Shown: piece by piece, positions 13,875 through 26,743 of the stretch
Layout of the letters: each line of letters starts with the position of its first letter
How positions within the stretch are numbered: position 1 is the first letter of the stretch
Assembly: GCF_020882245.1 (NCBI RefSeq)
Contig: NW_026869996.1
Span: forward strand, 10,714,969-10,778,968
DNA: 64,000 nucleotides
Direction of reading: 5' to 3'
DNA from: Rhopalosiphum padi
Lineage: Eukaryota; Arthropoda; Insecta; Hemiptera; Aphididae
Translations under genes and position numbers: made by a program
Notes under the pieces: model-generated
What the model was told of the DNA's origin: nothing
Database searches by the model: none
What the model saw: only the letters and a program-made list of their open reading frames with translations

Positions 13875-16723
13875 TATAATGAATTTATGCAATTTACATG
13901 TAATGGTTATTGAATATAATTTATAGAATATTAATGTAGTGATACAATAGATATTTGTTAATACAGTGAATAAATGATTATTAAACACCTGAGAACTTTT
14001 AATTTTCATTCTTAAAATTTGTCTTAGCTATAAAAATCATATTATTTTTATTACATTTATATGATAATTTTGTTGAATATAACAAATTCATACATTTAAC
14101 TGCTTATAAAATATTTTATTCTCAAATACGTGTTTTGAAACCTTGACTGTTATATTATGAAAATTATTCCATTTTAACATTTATAACTTTCATATGTTTT
14201 GTTTAACCAGATATTATTACTTCATAAGAACTTTAACAAATTATTTTATATGTTAATTTTGACGAATTATACAATTTATATTTTTTTCATATTGAATAGA
14301 AGAAAATTTAAGTTATTGTTCGAGTGTATTATTTATTTTACATTCAAATTCAACAAAATAATTTGGTAGATTTGTACTATCTTTTATGGCTTATCATAAT
14401 TTTTATTTCTTATCATCTGTTATATGATTATATTTCATATCACTTTGCTGTTTTACAATGGTATTTGCATTTAAATTTTAACTGAAAATTGTTTTTAAAT
14501 ATTTTGTATTAAGAATAAAGTTGTTCAGATAGTTATTGTTTGATTGTTTCCGTTACTGACTTATTCAGTATTTTCCAAATACTAGTTATCATATAAAGAT
14601 TTTCGTTCTAATTATGGTGTGTAGTAGTGACATTGTTTACTCCAACTATACGCATATATAACTGACTACAATATTTTCAGATTGCAATACAGCAGACAAT
14701 GAAAGCCATGGTGAGACATGAATTCGCGATTCTATCAGTTTGGAAAATATAAACATCCTATGATGAAAATGGACTAGAAGATACTGATAATAATAATTGT
14801 TTTATTCAACGTACGTGTAGAGCTTATAATAGAATATAATTTATAGAAAATTAATAGTTATGTAACAAAATGTTAATGTCATGAAATCCTTACAATAGGA
14901 CTAAGTGAATGATTCTTATTTACTATAATTAACTTTCATACAATTCATTTAACTTGATACTTCATAAACATTAAAAAACATGATTTTATATGATCATTTT
15001 GACGAATATCAAAAATTCATGTTTTAAACTGCTTATAAAGCACTGAGTTATCGAGTCATTCTGTAATTATGATATATATTTAACTGATTACATTTTTTTA
15101 GATGGCAATACAGCAGATGACTCAAGGAATGCTGAGACATTTATTTGTATGCATACAACTTTGGGAAAGTATGAACATCCAATTTTGAAAATGAACTAAC
15201 GAATACTGATTATAATGAATTTATGCAATTTACATGTAATGGTTATTAGGTATTGTAGATATAAAATTAATAGCAATGTATCTAAAAGTTACTCAAATGC
15301 TTCCCTGACCATAATATTAATTAAATTATTTAATTTATTATTATTAACTTGCATACATTTCATTTAAGCAGATACTTTATAAACACTATAAAACATGATT
15401 TTATATGATAATTTTGACGTATATTAAATATTTATTTTTTGATCTGCTTATAAAACAAACGATTCTCAAGTTAATCTCTTGAAACCTGGACCACTATATT
15501 AAGAAAATGATTCTAATTTTTTATTATTAACTTGCATACATTTCATTTAAGCAGATACTTTATAAACACTATAAAACATGATTTTATATGATAATTTTGA
15601 CAAATATTAAATATTTATTTTTTGATCTGCTTATAAATCAAACAATTCTCAAGTCAATATCTTGAAACCTGGACCACTATATTAAGAAAATGATTCTTAT
15701 TTATTATTATTAACTTGCATACATCTTATTTAAGATGATACTTCATTAAAACTATAAAACATGATTTTATATGATAATTTCGACAAATATTAAATATTTA
15801 TTTTTTGATCTGCTTATAAAACAAACAATTCTCAAGTTAATCTCTTGAAACCTGGACCACTATATTAAGAAAATGATTCTAATTTTTTATTATTAACTTG
15901 CATACATCTTATTTAAGATGATACTTCATTAAAACTATAAAACATGATTTTATATGATAATTTTTACGAATATTAAATATTTATTTTTTGATCTGCTTAT
16001 AAAACAAACAATTCTCAAGTTAATCTCTTGAAACCTGGACCACTATATTAAGAAAATGATTCTAATTTATTATTATTATTTTTCATACATCTCATTTAAG
16101 CAGATTTTTCATTAAAACTATAAAACATGATTTTATATGATAATTTTGACGAATATTAAATATTTATTTTTTGATCTTCTTATAAAACAAACTATTCTCA
16201 AGATAATCTCTTGAAACCTGGACCACTATATTAAGAAAATGATTCTAATTTTTTATTATTAACTTGCATACATCTCATTTAAGCAGATACTTCATTAAAA
16301 CTATAAAACATGATTTTATATGATAATTTTGACAAATATTAAATATTTATTTTTTGATCTGCTTATAAAACAAACAATTCTCAAGTTAATCTCTTGAAAC
16401 CTGGACCACTATATTAAGAAAATGATTCTAATTTTTTATTATTAACTTGCATACTTCTCATTTAAGCAAATACTTCATTAAAACTATAAAACATGATTTT
16501 ATATGATAATTTTGACGTATATTAAAAATTTATTTTTTGATCTGCTTATAAAGCACTGAGTTATCGAGTCATTCTCCAATTTTTATATTTATTTAACTGG
16601 ATAAATTTTTTTAGATGCAAATACAGCAGATCACTCAAGGGATGCTGAAACATTATTTGGTATTCAAACAACTCTGGAAAAGTATGAACATCCAAATTTG
16701 AAAATGAACTAACGAATACTGAT
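13875..16723 (+). repeat. Satellite A HOR copy 6 (6 monomers, divergent)
   Basis: This copy is 2849 bp, with six monomers at 15441-16538. It is the most divergent copy of array 1 and lies closest to the junction with satellite B. U1 is at 14681-14810 (GTACGT follows), U2 at 15101-15199 and U3 at 16614-16712. Its U3 lacks the 1-bp deletion of copies 1-5 and reads AGATGCAAATACAGC as in array 2. It ends its monomer block with AAAGCACTGAG instead of AAACATTGAG, also as in array 2. Confidence 0.94.
16614..16712 (+). other. Box U3, intact 99-bp form (array 1 edge copy)
   Basis: This U3 copy keeps the 99-bp length and the open frame of 32 codons plus stop. It shares TTLEKYEHP with array 2 copies and differs from them by a few substitutions, for example TAT against TGT at codon-equivalent positions near the middle. 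Its presence only in the HOR next to the A/B junction suggests it is the older form. Confidence 0.5.
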
Positions 16724-17240
16724 TATAATGAATTTATGCAATTTACATGTAATGCTTATTGAATATAATTTATAGAATATTAATGTAGTGATACAATAGA
16801 TATTTGTTAATACAGTGAATAAAAGATTATTAAACACCTGAGAACTTTTAATTTTCATTCTTAAAATTTGTCTTAGCTATCAAAATCATTTTATTTTTAT
16901 TACATTTATATGATAATTTTGTTGAATATAACAAATTCATACATTTAACTGGTTATAAAATATTTTATTCTCAAGTACGTGTTTTGAAACCTTGACTGTT
17001 ATATTATGAAAATTATTCCATTTTAACATTTATAACTTTCATATGTTTTGTTTAACCAGATATTATTACTTCATAAGAACTTTAACAAATTATTTTATAT
17101 ATTAATTTTGACGAATTATACAATTCATATTTTTTTCATATTGAATAGAAGAAAATTTAAGTTATTGTTCGAGTGTATTATTTATTTTACATTCAAATTC
17201 AACAAAATAATTTGGTAGATTTGTACTATCTTTTATGGCT
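16724..17240 (+). repeat. Satellite A HOR copy 7, truncated at satellite B
   Basis: Only the first 517 bp of an HOR are present. It follows the normal backbone up to ATCTTTTATGGCT at 17228-17240, where other copies continue TATCATAATTATT. Here the sequence switches to satellite B. It carries several private substitutions, such as AATGCTTATTG near 16751 and TTAACTGGTTAT near 16945, consistent with an array-edge copy escaping homogenisation. Confidence 0.95.
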
Positions 17241-17260
17241 AAAATTTTAATGATTTTTCA
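17225..17260. other. Junction satellite A to satellite B
   Basis: Satellite A ends at 17240 in ATCTTTTATGGCT. Recognisable satellite B begins at 17244 or 17245 in TTTTAATGATTTTTCACG. Between them are about four A residues not explained by either side. Both satellites contain TTTTATGG, but the switch occurs a few bases after it, so this is at most weak microhomology. The junction lies inside a contig and has no target-site duplication that I can see. Confidence 0.85.
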
Positions 17261-17940
17261 CGAATTTTATGGATTTTTTCCACTTTTTTATGTACTGATT
17301 GAGTATTTTTAATGATTTTTGAGGGTATTTTATGGAGGTAGTGACGTAATTTATGGACTTTTTAAGGAACCTTATGGATTTTTAGCGCTTTTTTGTGGAT
17401 TAATTGAAGAAATTTATGAATTTTCACCGATTTTTAATGTAGTTAATGACGATTTTTAATGATTTTTCACGAATTTTATGGATTTTCACCACTTTTTAAT
17501 GTAGTTAATGACGATTTATAATGATTTTTCACGATTTTTATGGATTTTTACCACTTTTTAATGTAGGTTATGACGATTTTTAATGATTTTTCACGAATTT
17601 TATGCAATTTTACCACTTTTTAATGTAGTTAATGACATTTTTTAATGATTTTTCACGAATTTTATGGATTTTCACCACTTTTTAATGTAGTAAATGACGA
17701 TTTTTAATGATTTTTCACGAATTTTATGAATTTTCACCGATTTTTAATGTAGTTAATGACGATTTTTAATGATTTTTCACGAATTTTTATGGATTTTTAC
17801 CAATTTTCAATGTAGTTAATGACGATTTTTAATGATTTTTCACGAATTTTTATGGATTTTTACCAATTTTCAATGTAGTTAATGACGATTTTTAATGATT
17901 TTTCACGAATTTTATGGATTTTTACCACTTTTTAATGTAG

Positions 17941-18060
17941 TTAATGACGATATTTAATGATTTTTGAGGGTATTTTATGGAGGTAGTGGCGTCATTTATG
18001 GACTTTTTAAGGAATTTTATGTATTTTTAGCGTTTTTTGTGGATTAATTGAAGAAATTTA
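17941..18060 (+). repeat. Long variant module of satellite B (example)
   Basis: This is a representative of the variant module that recurs many times in B. It joins TTTTGAGGGTATTTTATGG, GGAGGTAGTG, a site that varies among TGACGTCA, TGACGTAA, TGAGGTCA and TAAGGTCA (here TGGCGTCA), TTTATGGACTTTTTAAGG, and TTTTTAGCG followed by GTGGATTAATTGAAG. Intact 8-bp palindromes TGACGTCA lie for example at 19668-19675, 20105-20112, 20419-20426 and 21190-21197. AGCGCT, a 6-bp palindrome, lies for example at 17394-17399. One module-bearing unit (21149-21295) is 147 bp. Confidence 0.8.
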
Positions 18061-20289
18061 TGAATTTTGACCGATTTTTAATGTAGTTAATGACGATGTT
18101 TAAAGATTTTTCACGAATTTTATGGATTTTTACCACTTTTTAATGTAGTTTATGACGATTTTTAAAGATTTTTCACAAATTTTATGGATTATTACCACTT
18201 TTTAATGTAGTTAATGACGATTTTTAATGATTTTTCACGAATTTTATGGATTTTTACCACTTTTTAATATAGTTAATGACGATTTTTAATGATTTTTCAC
18301 GAATTTTTATGGATTTTTAACACTTTTTAATGTACTAATTGAGTATTTTAAATGATTTTTGAGGGTATTTTATGGAGGTAGTGAGGTCATTTATGGACTT
18401 TTTAAGGAGTTTTATGGATTTTTAGCGCTCTTCTGTGGATTAATTGAAGAAATTTATGAATTTTCACCGATTATTAATGTAGTTAATGACGATTTTTAAA
18501 GATTTTTCACGAATTTTATGGATTTTTACCACTTTTTAATGTAGTTAATGACGATTTTTAATGATTCTTCACGAATTTTATGGATTCCCACCACTTTTTA
18601 ATGTAGTTTATGACGATTTATAATGATTATTCACCAATTTTATGGATTTTTACCACTTTTTAATGTAGTTAATGACGATTTTTAATGATTTTTCACGAAT
18701 TTTATGGATTTTTACCACTTTTTAATGTAGTTAATGACGATTTTTAATGATTCTTCACGAATTTTATGGATTCCCACCACTTTTTAATGTAATTAATGAC
18801 GATTTATAATGATTTTTCACAAATTTTATGGATTTTTACCACTTTTTAATGTAGTTAATGACGATTTTTAATGATTCTTCACGAATTTTATGGATTCCCA
18901 CCACTTTTTAATGTAGTTTATGACGATTTATAATGATTTTTCACAAATTTTATGGATTTTTACCACTTTTTAATGTAGTTAATGACGATTTTTAATGATT
19001 TTTCACGAATTTTATGGATTTTTACCACTTTTTAATGTAGTTAATGACGATTTTTAATGATTTTTCACGAATTTTATGGATTTTAACCAATTTTCAATGT
19101 AGTTAATGACGATTTTTAATGATTGTTGAGGGTATTTTATGGAGGTAGTAAGGTCATTTATGGACTTGTTAAGGAATTTTATGTATTTTTAGCGCTTTTT
19201 TGTGGATTAATTGAAGAAATTTATGAATTTTCACCGATTTTTAATGTAGTTAATGACGATTTTTAAAGATTTTTCACGAATTTTATGGATTTTTACCACT
19301 TTTTAATGTAGTTAATGACGATTTTTAATGATTCTTCACGAATTTTATGGATTCCCACCACTTTTTAATGTAATTAATGACGATTTATAATGATTTTTCA
19401 CAAATTTTATGGATTTTTACCACTTTTTAATGTAGTTAATGACGATTTTTAATGATTCTTCACGAATTTTATGGATTCCCACCACTTTTTAATGTAGTTT
19501 ATGACGATTTATAATGATTTTTCACAAATTTTATGGATTTTTACCACTTTTTAATGTAGTTAATGACGATTTTTAATGATTTTTCACGAATTTTATGGAT
19601 TTTTACCACTTTTTAATGTACTAATTGAGTAAATTTAATGATTTTTGAGGGTAATTTATGGAGATAGTGACGTCATTTATGGACTTTTTAAGGAATTTTA
19701 TGGATTTTTACCACTTATTAATGTATTTATGACGATTTTTAAAGATTTTTCACAAATTTTATGGATTTTTACCACTTTTTAATGTAGTTAATGACGATTT
19801 TTAATGATTTTTGAGGGTATTTTATGGAGGTAGTGAGGTCATTTATGGACTTTTTAAGGAATTTTATTGATTTTTAGCGCTCTTTTGTGGATTAATTGAA
19901 GAAATTTATGAATTTTCACCGATTTTTAATGTAGTTAATGACGATTTTTAAAGATTTTTCACGAATTTTATGGATTTTTACCACTTTTTAATGTAGTTAA
20001 TGACGATTTTTAATGATTCTTCACGAATTTTATGGATTCCCACCACTTTTTAATGTAATTAATGACGATTTTTAATGATTTTTGAGGGTATTTTATGGAG
20101 GTAGTGACGTCATTTATGGACTTTTTAAGGAATTTTATGGATTTTTACCACTTTTTAATGTACTAATTGAGTATTTTTAATGATTTTTGAGGGTATTTTA
20201 TGGAGGTAGTGACGTAATTTATGGACTTTTTAAGGAACTTTATGTATTTTTAGCGCTTTTTTGTGGATTAATTGAAGAAATTTATGAAT

Positions 20290-23200
20290 TTTCACCGATT
20301 TTTAATGTAGTTTATGACGATTTTTAAAGATTTTTCACAAATTTTATGGATTTTTACCACTTTTTAATGTACTTATTGAGTATTTTTAATGATTTTTGAG
20401 CTTATATTATGGAGGTAGTGACGTCATTTATGGACTTTTTAAGGAATTTTATGGATTTTTACCACTTTTTAATGTACTAATTTAGTATTTTAAATGATTT
20501 TTGAGGGTATTTTATGGAGGTAGTGAGGTCATTTATGGACATTTTAAGGAATTTTATTGATTTTTAGCGCTCTTTTGTGGATTAATTGAAGAAATTTATG
20601 AATTTTCACCGATTTTTAATGTAGTTAATGACGATTTTTAAAGATTTTTCACGAATTTTATGGATTTTTACCACTTTTTAATGTAGTTAATGACGATTTT
20701 TAATGATTCTTCACGAATTTTATGGATTCCCACCACTTTTTAATGTAGTTAATGACGATTTATAATGATTTTTCACAAATTTTATGGATTTTTACCACTT
20801 TTTAATGTAGTTAATGACGATTTTTAATGATTTTTCACGAATTTTATGGATTTTTACCACTTAATAATGTATTTATGACGATTTTTAAAGATTTTTCACA
20901 AATTTTATGGATTTTTACCACTTTTTAATGTAGTTAATGACGATTTTTAATGATTTTTTGAGGGTATTTTATGGAGGTAGTGAGGTCATTTATGGACTTT
21001 TTAAGGAATTTTATGTATTTTTAGCGCTTTTTTGTGGATTAATTGAAGAAATTTATGAATTTTTACCGATTTTTAACGTAGTTTATGACGATTTTTAAAG
21101 ATTTTTCACGAATTTTATGGATTTTTACCACTTTTTAATGTAGTTAATGACGATTTTTAATGATTTTTGAGGGTATTTTATGGAGGTAGTGACGTCACTT
21201 ATGGACTTTTTAAGGAATTTTATGTATTTTTAGCGCTTTTTTGTGGATTAATTGAAGAAATTTATGAATTTTCACCGATTTTTAATGTAGTTTATGACGA
21301 TTTTTAATGATTTTTCACGAATTTTTATGGATTTTTACCAATTTTCAATGTAGTTAATGACGATTTTTAATGATTTTTCACGAATTTTATGGATTTTTAC
21401 CACTTTTTAATGTACTAATTGAGTATTTTTAATGATTTTTGAGGGTATTTTATGGAGGTAGTGACGTAATTTATGGACTTTTTAAGGAATTTTATTGATT
21501 TTTAGCGCTCTTCTGTGGATTAATTGAAGAAATTTATGAATTTTCACCGATTTTTAATGTAGTTAATGACGATTTTTAAAGATTTTTCACGAATTTTATG
21601 GATTTTTACCACTTTTTAATGTAGTTAATGACGATTTTTAATGATTTTTCACGAATTTTATGGATTTTTACCACTTTTTAAAGTAGTTTATGACGATTTT
21701 TAATGATTTTTCACGAATTTTATGGATTTTTACCACTTTTTAATATAGTTAATGACGATTTTTAATGATTTTTCACGAATTTTTATGGATTTTTAACCAA
21801 TTTTCAATGTAGTTATTGACGATTTTTAATGATTTTTCACGAATTTTATGGATTTTAACCAATTTTTCAATGTAGTTAATGACGATTTTTAATGATTGTT
21901 GAGGGTATTTTATGGAGGTAGTAAGGTCATTTATGGACTTGTTAAGGAATTTTATGTATTTTTAGCGCTTTTTTGTGGATTAATTGAAGAAATTTATGAA
22001 TTTTCACCGATTTTAAATGTAGTTAATGACGATTTTTAATGATTCTTCACGAATTTTATGGATTCCCACCACTTTTTAATGTAGTTAATGACGATTTATA
22101 ATGATTTTTCACAAATTTTATGGATTTTTACCACTTTTTAATGTAGTTTATGACGATTTTTAATGATTTTTCACGAATTTTATGGATTTTTACCACTTTT
22201 TAATGTACTAATTGAGTATTTTTTAATGATTTTTGAGGGTATTTTATGGAGGTAGTGACGTAATTTATGGACTTTTTAAGGAATTTTATTGATTTTTAGC
22301 GCTCTTCTGTGGATTAATTGAAGAAATTTATGAATTTTTCACCGATTTTTAATGTAGTTTATGACGATTTTTTAAGATTTTTCACAAATTTTATGGATTT
22401 TTACCACTTTTTAATGTACTTATTGAGTATTTTTAATGATTTTTGAGCTTATATTATGGAGGTAGTGACGTCATTTATGGACTTTTTAAGGAATTTTATG
22501 GATTTTTACCACTTTTTAATGTACTAATTTAGTATTTTAAATGATTTTTGAGGGTATTTTATGGAGGTAGTGAGGTCATTTATGGACATTTTAAGGAATT
22601 TTATTGATTTTTAGCGCTCTTTTGTGGATTAATTGAAGAAATTTATGAATTTTCACCGATTTTTAATGTAGTTAATGACGATTTTTAAAGATTTTTCACG
22701 AATTTTATGGATTTTTACCACTTTTTATGTAGTTAATGACGATTTTTAATGATTCTTCACGAATTTTATGGATTCCCACCACTTTTTAATGTAGTTAATG
22801 ACGATTTATTATGATTTTTCACAAATTTTATGGATTTTTACCACTTTTTAATGTAGTTAATGACGATTTTTAATGATTTTTCACGAATTTTATGGATTTT
22901 TACCACTTAATAATGTATTTATGACGATTTTTAAAGATTTTTTCACAAATTTTATGGATTTTTTACCACTTTTTAATGTAGTTAATGACGATTTTTAATG
23001 ATTTTTGAGGGTATTTTATGGAGGTAGTGAGGTCATTTATGGACTTTTTAAGGAATTTTATGTATTTTTAGCGCTTTTTTGTGGATTAATTGAAGAAATT
23101 TATGAATTTTTACCGATTTTTAACGTAGTTTATGACGATTTTTAAAGATTTTTCACGAATTTTATGGATTTTTACCACTTTTTAATGTAGTTAATGACGA

Positions 23201-24000
23201 TTTTTAATGATTTTTGAGGGTATTTTATGGAGGTAGTGACGTCACTTATGGACTTTTTAAGGAATTTTATGTATTTTTAGCGCTTTTTTGTGGATTAATT
23301 GAAGAAATTTATGAATTTTCACCGATTTTTAATGTAGTTTATGACGATTTTTAATGATTTTTCACGAATTTTTATGGATTTTTACCAATTTTCAATGTAG
23401 TTAATGACGATTTTTAATGATTTTTCACGAATTTTATGGATTTTTACCACTTTTTAATGTACTAATTGAGTATTTTTAATGATTTTTGAGGGTATTTTAT
23501 GGAGGTAGTGACGTAATTTATGGACTTTTTAAGGAATTTTATTGATTTTTAGCGCTCTTCTGTGGATTAATTGAAGAAATTTATGAATTTTCACCGATTT
23601 TTAATGTAGTTAATGACGATTTTTAAAGATTTTTCACGAATTTTATGGATTTTTACCACTTTTTAATGTAGTTAATGACGATTTTTAATGATTTTTCACG
23701 AATTTTATGGATTTTTACCACTTTTTAAAGTAGTTTATGACTATTTTTAATGATTTTTCACGAATTTTATGGATTTTTACCACTTTTTAATATAGTTAAT
23801 GACGATTTTTAATGATTTTTCACGAATTTTTATGGATTTTTACCAATTTTCAATGTAGTTATTAACGATTTTTAATGATTTTTCACGAATTTTATGGATT
23901 TTAACCAATTTTCAATGTAGTTAATGACGATTTTTAATGATTGTTGAGGGTATTTTATGGAGGTAGTAAGGTCATTTATGGACTTGTTAAGGAATTTTAT
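20290..24000 (+). repeat. Duplication in satellite B with ~2.05-kb offset
   Basis: A segment from about 20290 to 21960 recurs at about 22340 to 24000. Rare markers keep the offset: TTGAGCTTATATTATGG at 20400 and 22447 (2047 bp) and GATTGTTGAGGG at 21894 and 23939 (2045 bp). The offset is close to 33 monomers of 62 bp. Edges are approximate because the ordinary monomers on both sides are alike. Confidence 0.8.
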
Positions 24001-25780
24001 GTATTTTTAGCGCTTATTTGTGGATTAATTGAAGAAATTTATGAATTTTTACCGATTTTTTAACGTAGTTTATGACGATTTTTAAAGATTTTTCACGAAT
24101 TTTATGGATTTTTACCACTTTTTAATGTAGTTAATGACGATTTTTAATGATTTTTGAGGGTATTTTATGGAGGTAGTGACGTCACTTATGGACTTTTTAA
24201 GGAATTTTATGTATTTTTAGCGCTTTTTTGTGGATTAATTGAAGAAATTTATGAATTTTCACCGATTTTTAATGTAGTTTATGACGATTTTTAATGATTT
24301 TTTCACGAATTTTTATGGATTTTTACCAATTTTCAATGTAGTTAATGACGATTTTTAATGATTTTTCACGAATTTTATGGATTTTTACCACTTTTTAATG
24401 TACTAATTGAGTATTTTTAATGATTTTTGAGGGTATTTTATGGAGGTAGTGACGTAATTTATGGACTTTTTAAGGAATTTTATTGATTTTTAGCGCTCTT
24501 CTGTGGATTAATTGAAGAAATTTATGAATTTTCACCGATTTTTAATGTAGTTAATGACGATTTTTTAAAGATTTTTCACGAATTTTATGGATTTTTACCA
24601 CTTTTTAATGTAGTTAATGACGATTTTTAATGATTTTTCACGAATTTTATGGATTTTTACCACTTTTTAAAGTAGTTTATGACTATTTTTAATGATTTTT
24701 CACGAATTTTATGGATTTTTACCACTTTTTTAATATAGTTAATGACGATTTTTAATGATTTTTCACGAATTTTTATGGATTTTTACCAATTTTCAATGTA
24801 GTTATTAACGATTTTTAATGATTTTTCACGAATTTTATGGATTTTAACCAATTTTCAATGTAGTTAATGACGATTTTTAATGATTGTTGAGGGTATTTTA
24901 TGAGGTAGTAAGGTCATTTATGGACTTGTTAAGGAATTTTATGTATTTTTAGCGCTTATTTGTGGATTAATTGAAGAAATTTATGAATTTTTACCGATTT
25001 TTAACGTAGTTTATGACGATTTTTAAAGATTTTTCACGAATTTTTATGGATTTTTACCACTTTTTAATGTAGTTAATGACGATTTTTAATGATTTTTGAG
25101 GGTATTTTATGGAGGTAGTGACGTCACTTATGGACTTTTTAAGGAATTTTTATGTATTTTTAGCGCTTTTTTGTGGATTAATTGAAGAAATTTATGAATT
25201 TTCACCGATTTTTAATGTAGTTTATGACGATTTTTAATGATTTTTCACGAATTTTTTATGATTTTTACCAATTTTCAATGTAGTTAATGACGATTTTTAA
25301 TGATTTTTCACGAATTTTATGGATTTTTACCACTTTTTAATGTACTAATTGAGTATTTTTAATGATTTTTGAGGGTATTTTATGGAGGTAGTGACGTAAT
25401 TTATGGACTTTTTAAGGAATTTTATTGATTTTTAGCGCTCTTCTGTGGATTAATTGAAGAAATTTATGAATTTTCACCGATTTTTAATGTAGTTAATGAC
25501 GATTTTTAAAGATTTTTCACGAATTTTATGGATTTTTACCACTTTTTAATGTAGTTAATGACGATTTTTAATGATTTTTCACGAATTTTTATGGATTTTT
25601 ACCAATTTTCAATGTAGTTATTAACGATTTTTAATGATTTTTCACGAATTTAATGGATTTTAACCAATTTTCAATGTAGTTAATGACGATTTTTTAATGA
25701 TTGTTGAGGGTATTTTATGGAGGTAGTAAGGTCATTTATGGACTTGTTAAGGAATTTTATGTATTTTTAGCGCTTATTTG
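23050..25780 (+). repeat. Tandem HOR of ~0.94 kb in satellite B
   Basis: A unit of about 0.94 kb is repeated. TTTTTAACGTAG or its T-length variant occurs near 23118, 24057 and 24999 (offsets 939 and 942), and AGCGCTTATTTGTGG near 24009, 24951 and 25769. The last unit is about 124 bp shorter, which equals two 62-bp monomers. Copies differ mainly by single T insertions. Confidence 0.78.
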
Positions 25781-26243
25781 TGGATTAATTGAAGAAATTT
25801 ATGAATTTTCACCGATTTTTAATGTAGTTAATGACGATTTTTAAAGATTTTTCACGAATTTTATGGATTTTTACCCACTTTTAAATGTAGTTAATGACGA
25901 TTTTTAATGATTCTTCACGAATTTTATGGATTCCCACCACTTTTTAATGTAGTTAATGACGATTTATAATGATTTTTCACAAATTTTATGGATTTTTACC
26001 ACTTTTTAATGTAGTTTATGACGATTTTTAATGATTTTTCACGAATTTTATGGATTTTTTACCACTTTTTTAATGTACTAATTGAGTATTTTTAATGATT
26101 TTTGAGGGTATTTTATGGAGGTAGTGACGTAATTTATGGACTTTTTAAGGAATTTTATTGATTTTTAGCGCTCTTCTGTGGATTAATTGAAGAAATTTAT
26201 GAATTTTCACCGATTTTTAATATAGTTAATGACGATTTTTAAA

Positions 26244-26743
26244 NNNNNNNNNNNNNNNNNNNNNNNNNNNNNNNNNNNNNNNNNNNNNNNNNNNNNNNNN
26301 NNNNNNNNNNNNNNNNNNNNNNNNNNNNNNNNNNNNNNNNNNNNNNNNNNNNNNNNNNNNNNNNNNNNNNNNNNNNNNNNNNNNNNNNNNNNNNNNNNNN
26401 NNNNNNNNNNNNNNNNNNNNNNNNNNNNNNNNNNNNNNNNNNNNNNNNNNNNNNNNNNNNNNNNNNNNNNNNNNNNNNNNNNNNNNNNNNNNNNNNNNNN
26501 NNNNNNNNNNNNNNNNNNNNNNNNNNNNNNNNNNNNNNNNNNNNNNNNNNNNNNNNNNNNNNNNNNNNNNNNNNNNNNNNNNNNNNNNNNNNNNNNNNNN
26601 NNNNNNNNNNNNNNNNNNNNNNNNNNNNNNNNNNNNNNNNNNNNNNNNNNNNNNNNNNNNNNNNNNNNNNNNNNNNNNNNNNNNNNNNNNNNNNNNNNNN
26701 NNNNNNNNNNNNNNNNNNNNNNNNNNNNNNNNNNNNNNNNNNN
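26244..26743. other. Assembly gap of exactly 500 N
   Basis: The run contains 500 unknown bases. A round number indicates a placeholder of unknown true length. Satellite B lies on both sides in the same orientation, but the phase and distance across the gap are unknown. Confidence 0.99.

Larger units (their letters stand above)
1..17240 (+). repeat. Satellite A, array 1 (183-bp monomers in HORs)
   Basis: This array is a head-to-tail satellite. Its 183-bp monomer is recognised by GATCTGCTTATAAAACAAAC at its start and GAAACCTGGACC about 40 bp in. GATCTG sites fall exactly 183 bp apart, for example at 1567, 1750, 1933, 2116, 2299, 2482, 2665, 2848 and 3031. Monomer blocks alternate with a 1750-bp backbone, giving HORs that start at 1, 3215, 5697, 8911, 11393, 13875 and 16724, each beginning TATAATGAATTTATGCAATT. 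The monomer is about 22% GC. The backbone also contains strongly diverged monomers, for example around 211-400 and 1010-1150, so the HOR probably grew from an older monomer plus box unit. No coding capacity beyond very short frames is visible. Position 1 is the window edge and not the array boundary. Confidence 0.97.
17241..26243 (+). repeat. Satellite B, array 1 (62-bp monomers)
   Basis: This array is a T-rich satellite with a basic 62-bp monomer, for example TAATGTAGTTAATGACG at 18971 and 19033. One monomer holds GTAGTTAATGACG, then T-tracts separated by AATG, CACG, ATGG and ACCAC. It is about 22-23% GC with roughly 31 T to 17 A on this strand. Plain monomers alternate with a longer variant module containing TTTTGAGGGTATTTTATGG, TTTAAGG, TTTTTAGCGC and GTGGATTAATTGAAG. 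Unit lengths are not strict multiples of 62 but fit steps of about 10.5 bp. The first few hundred bases after the junction are somewhat degenerate. No coding or RNA gene is visible. The right end is an assembly gap. Confidence 0.96.

Noticed and set aside
1..17240. Tandem array of an autonomous transposon
   Set aside because: There is no transposase, reverse transcriptase or terminal repeat, and units are head to tail with no target-site duplications.
17245..26243. CRISPR-like array of regular direct repeats
   Set aside because: The 62-bp units are contiguous and have no unique spacers, and no cas genes are present. It is satellite DNA.
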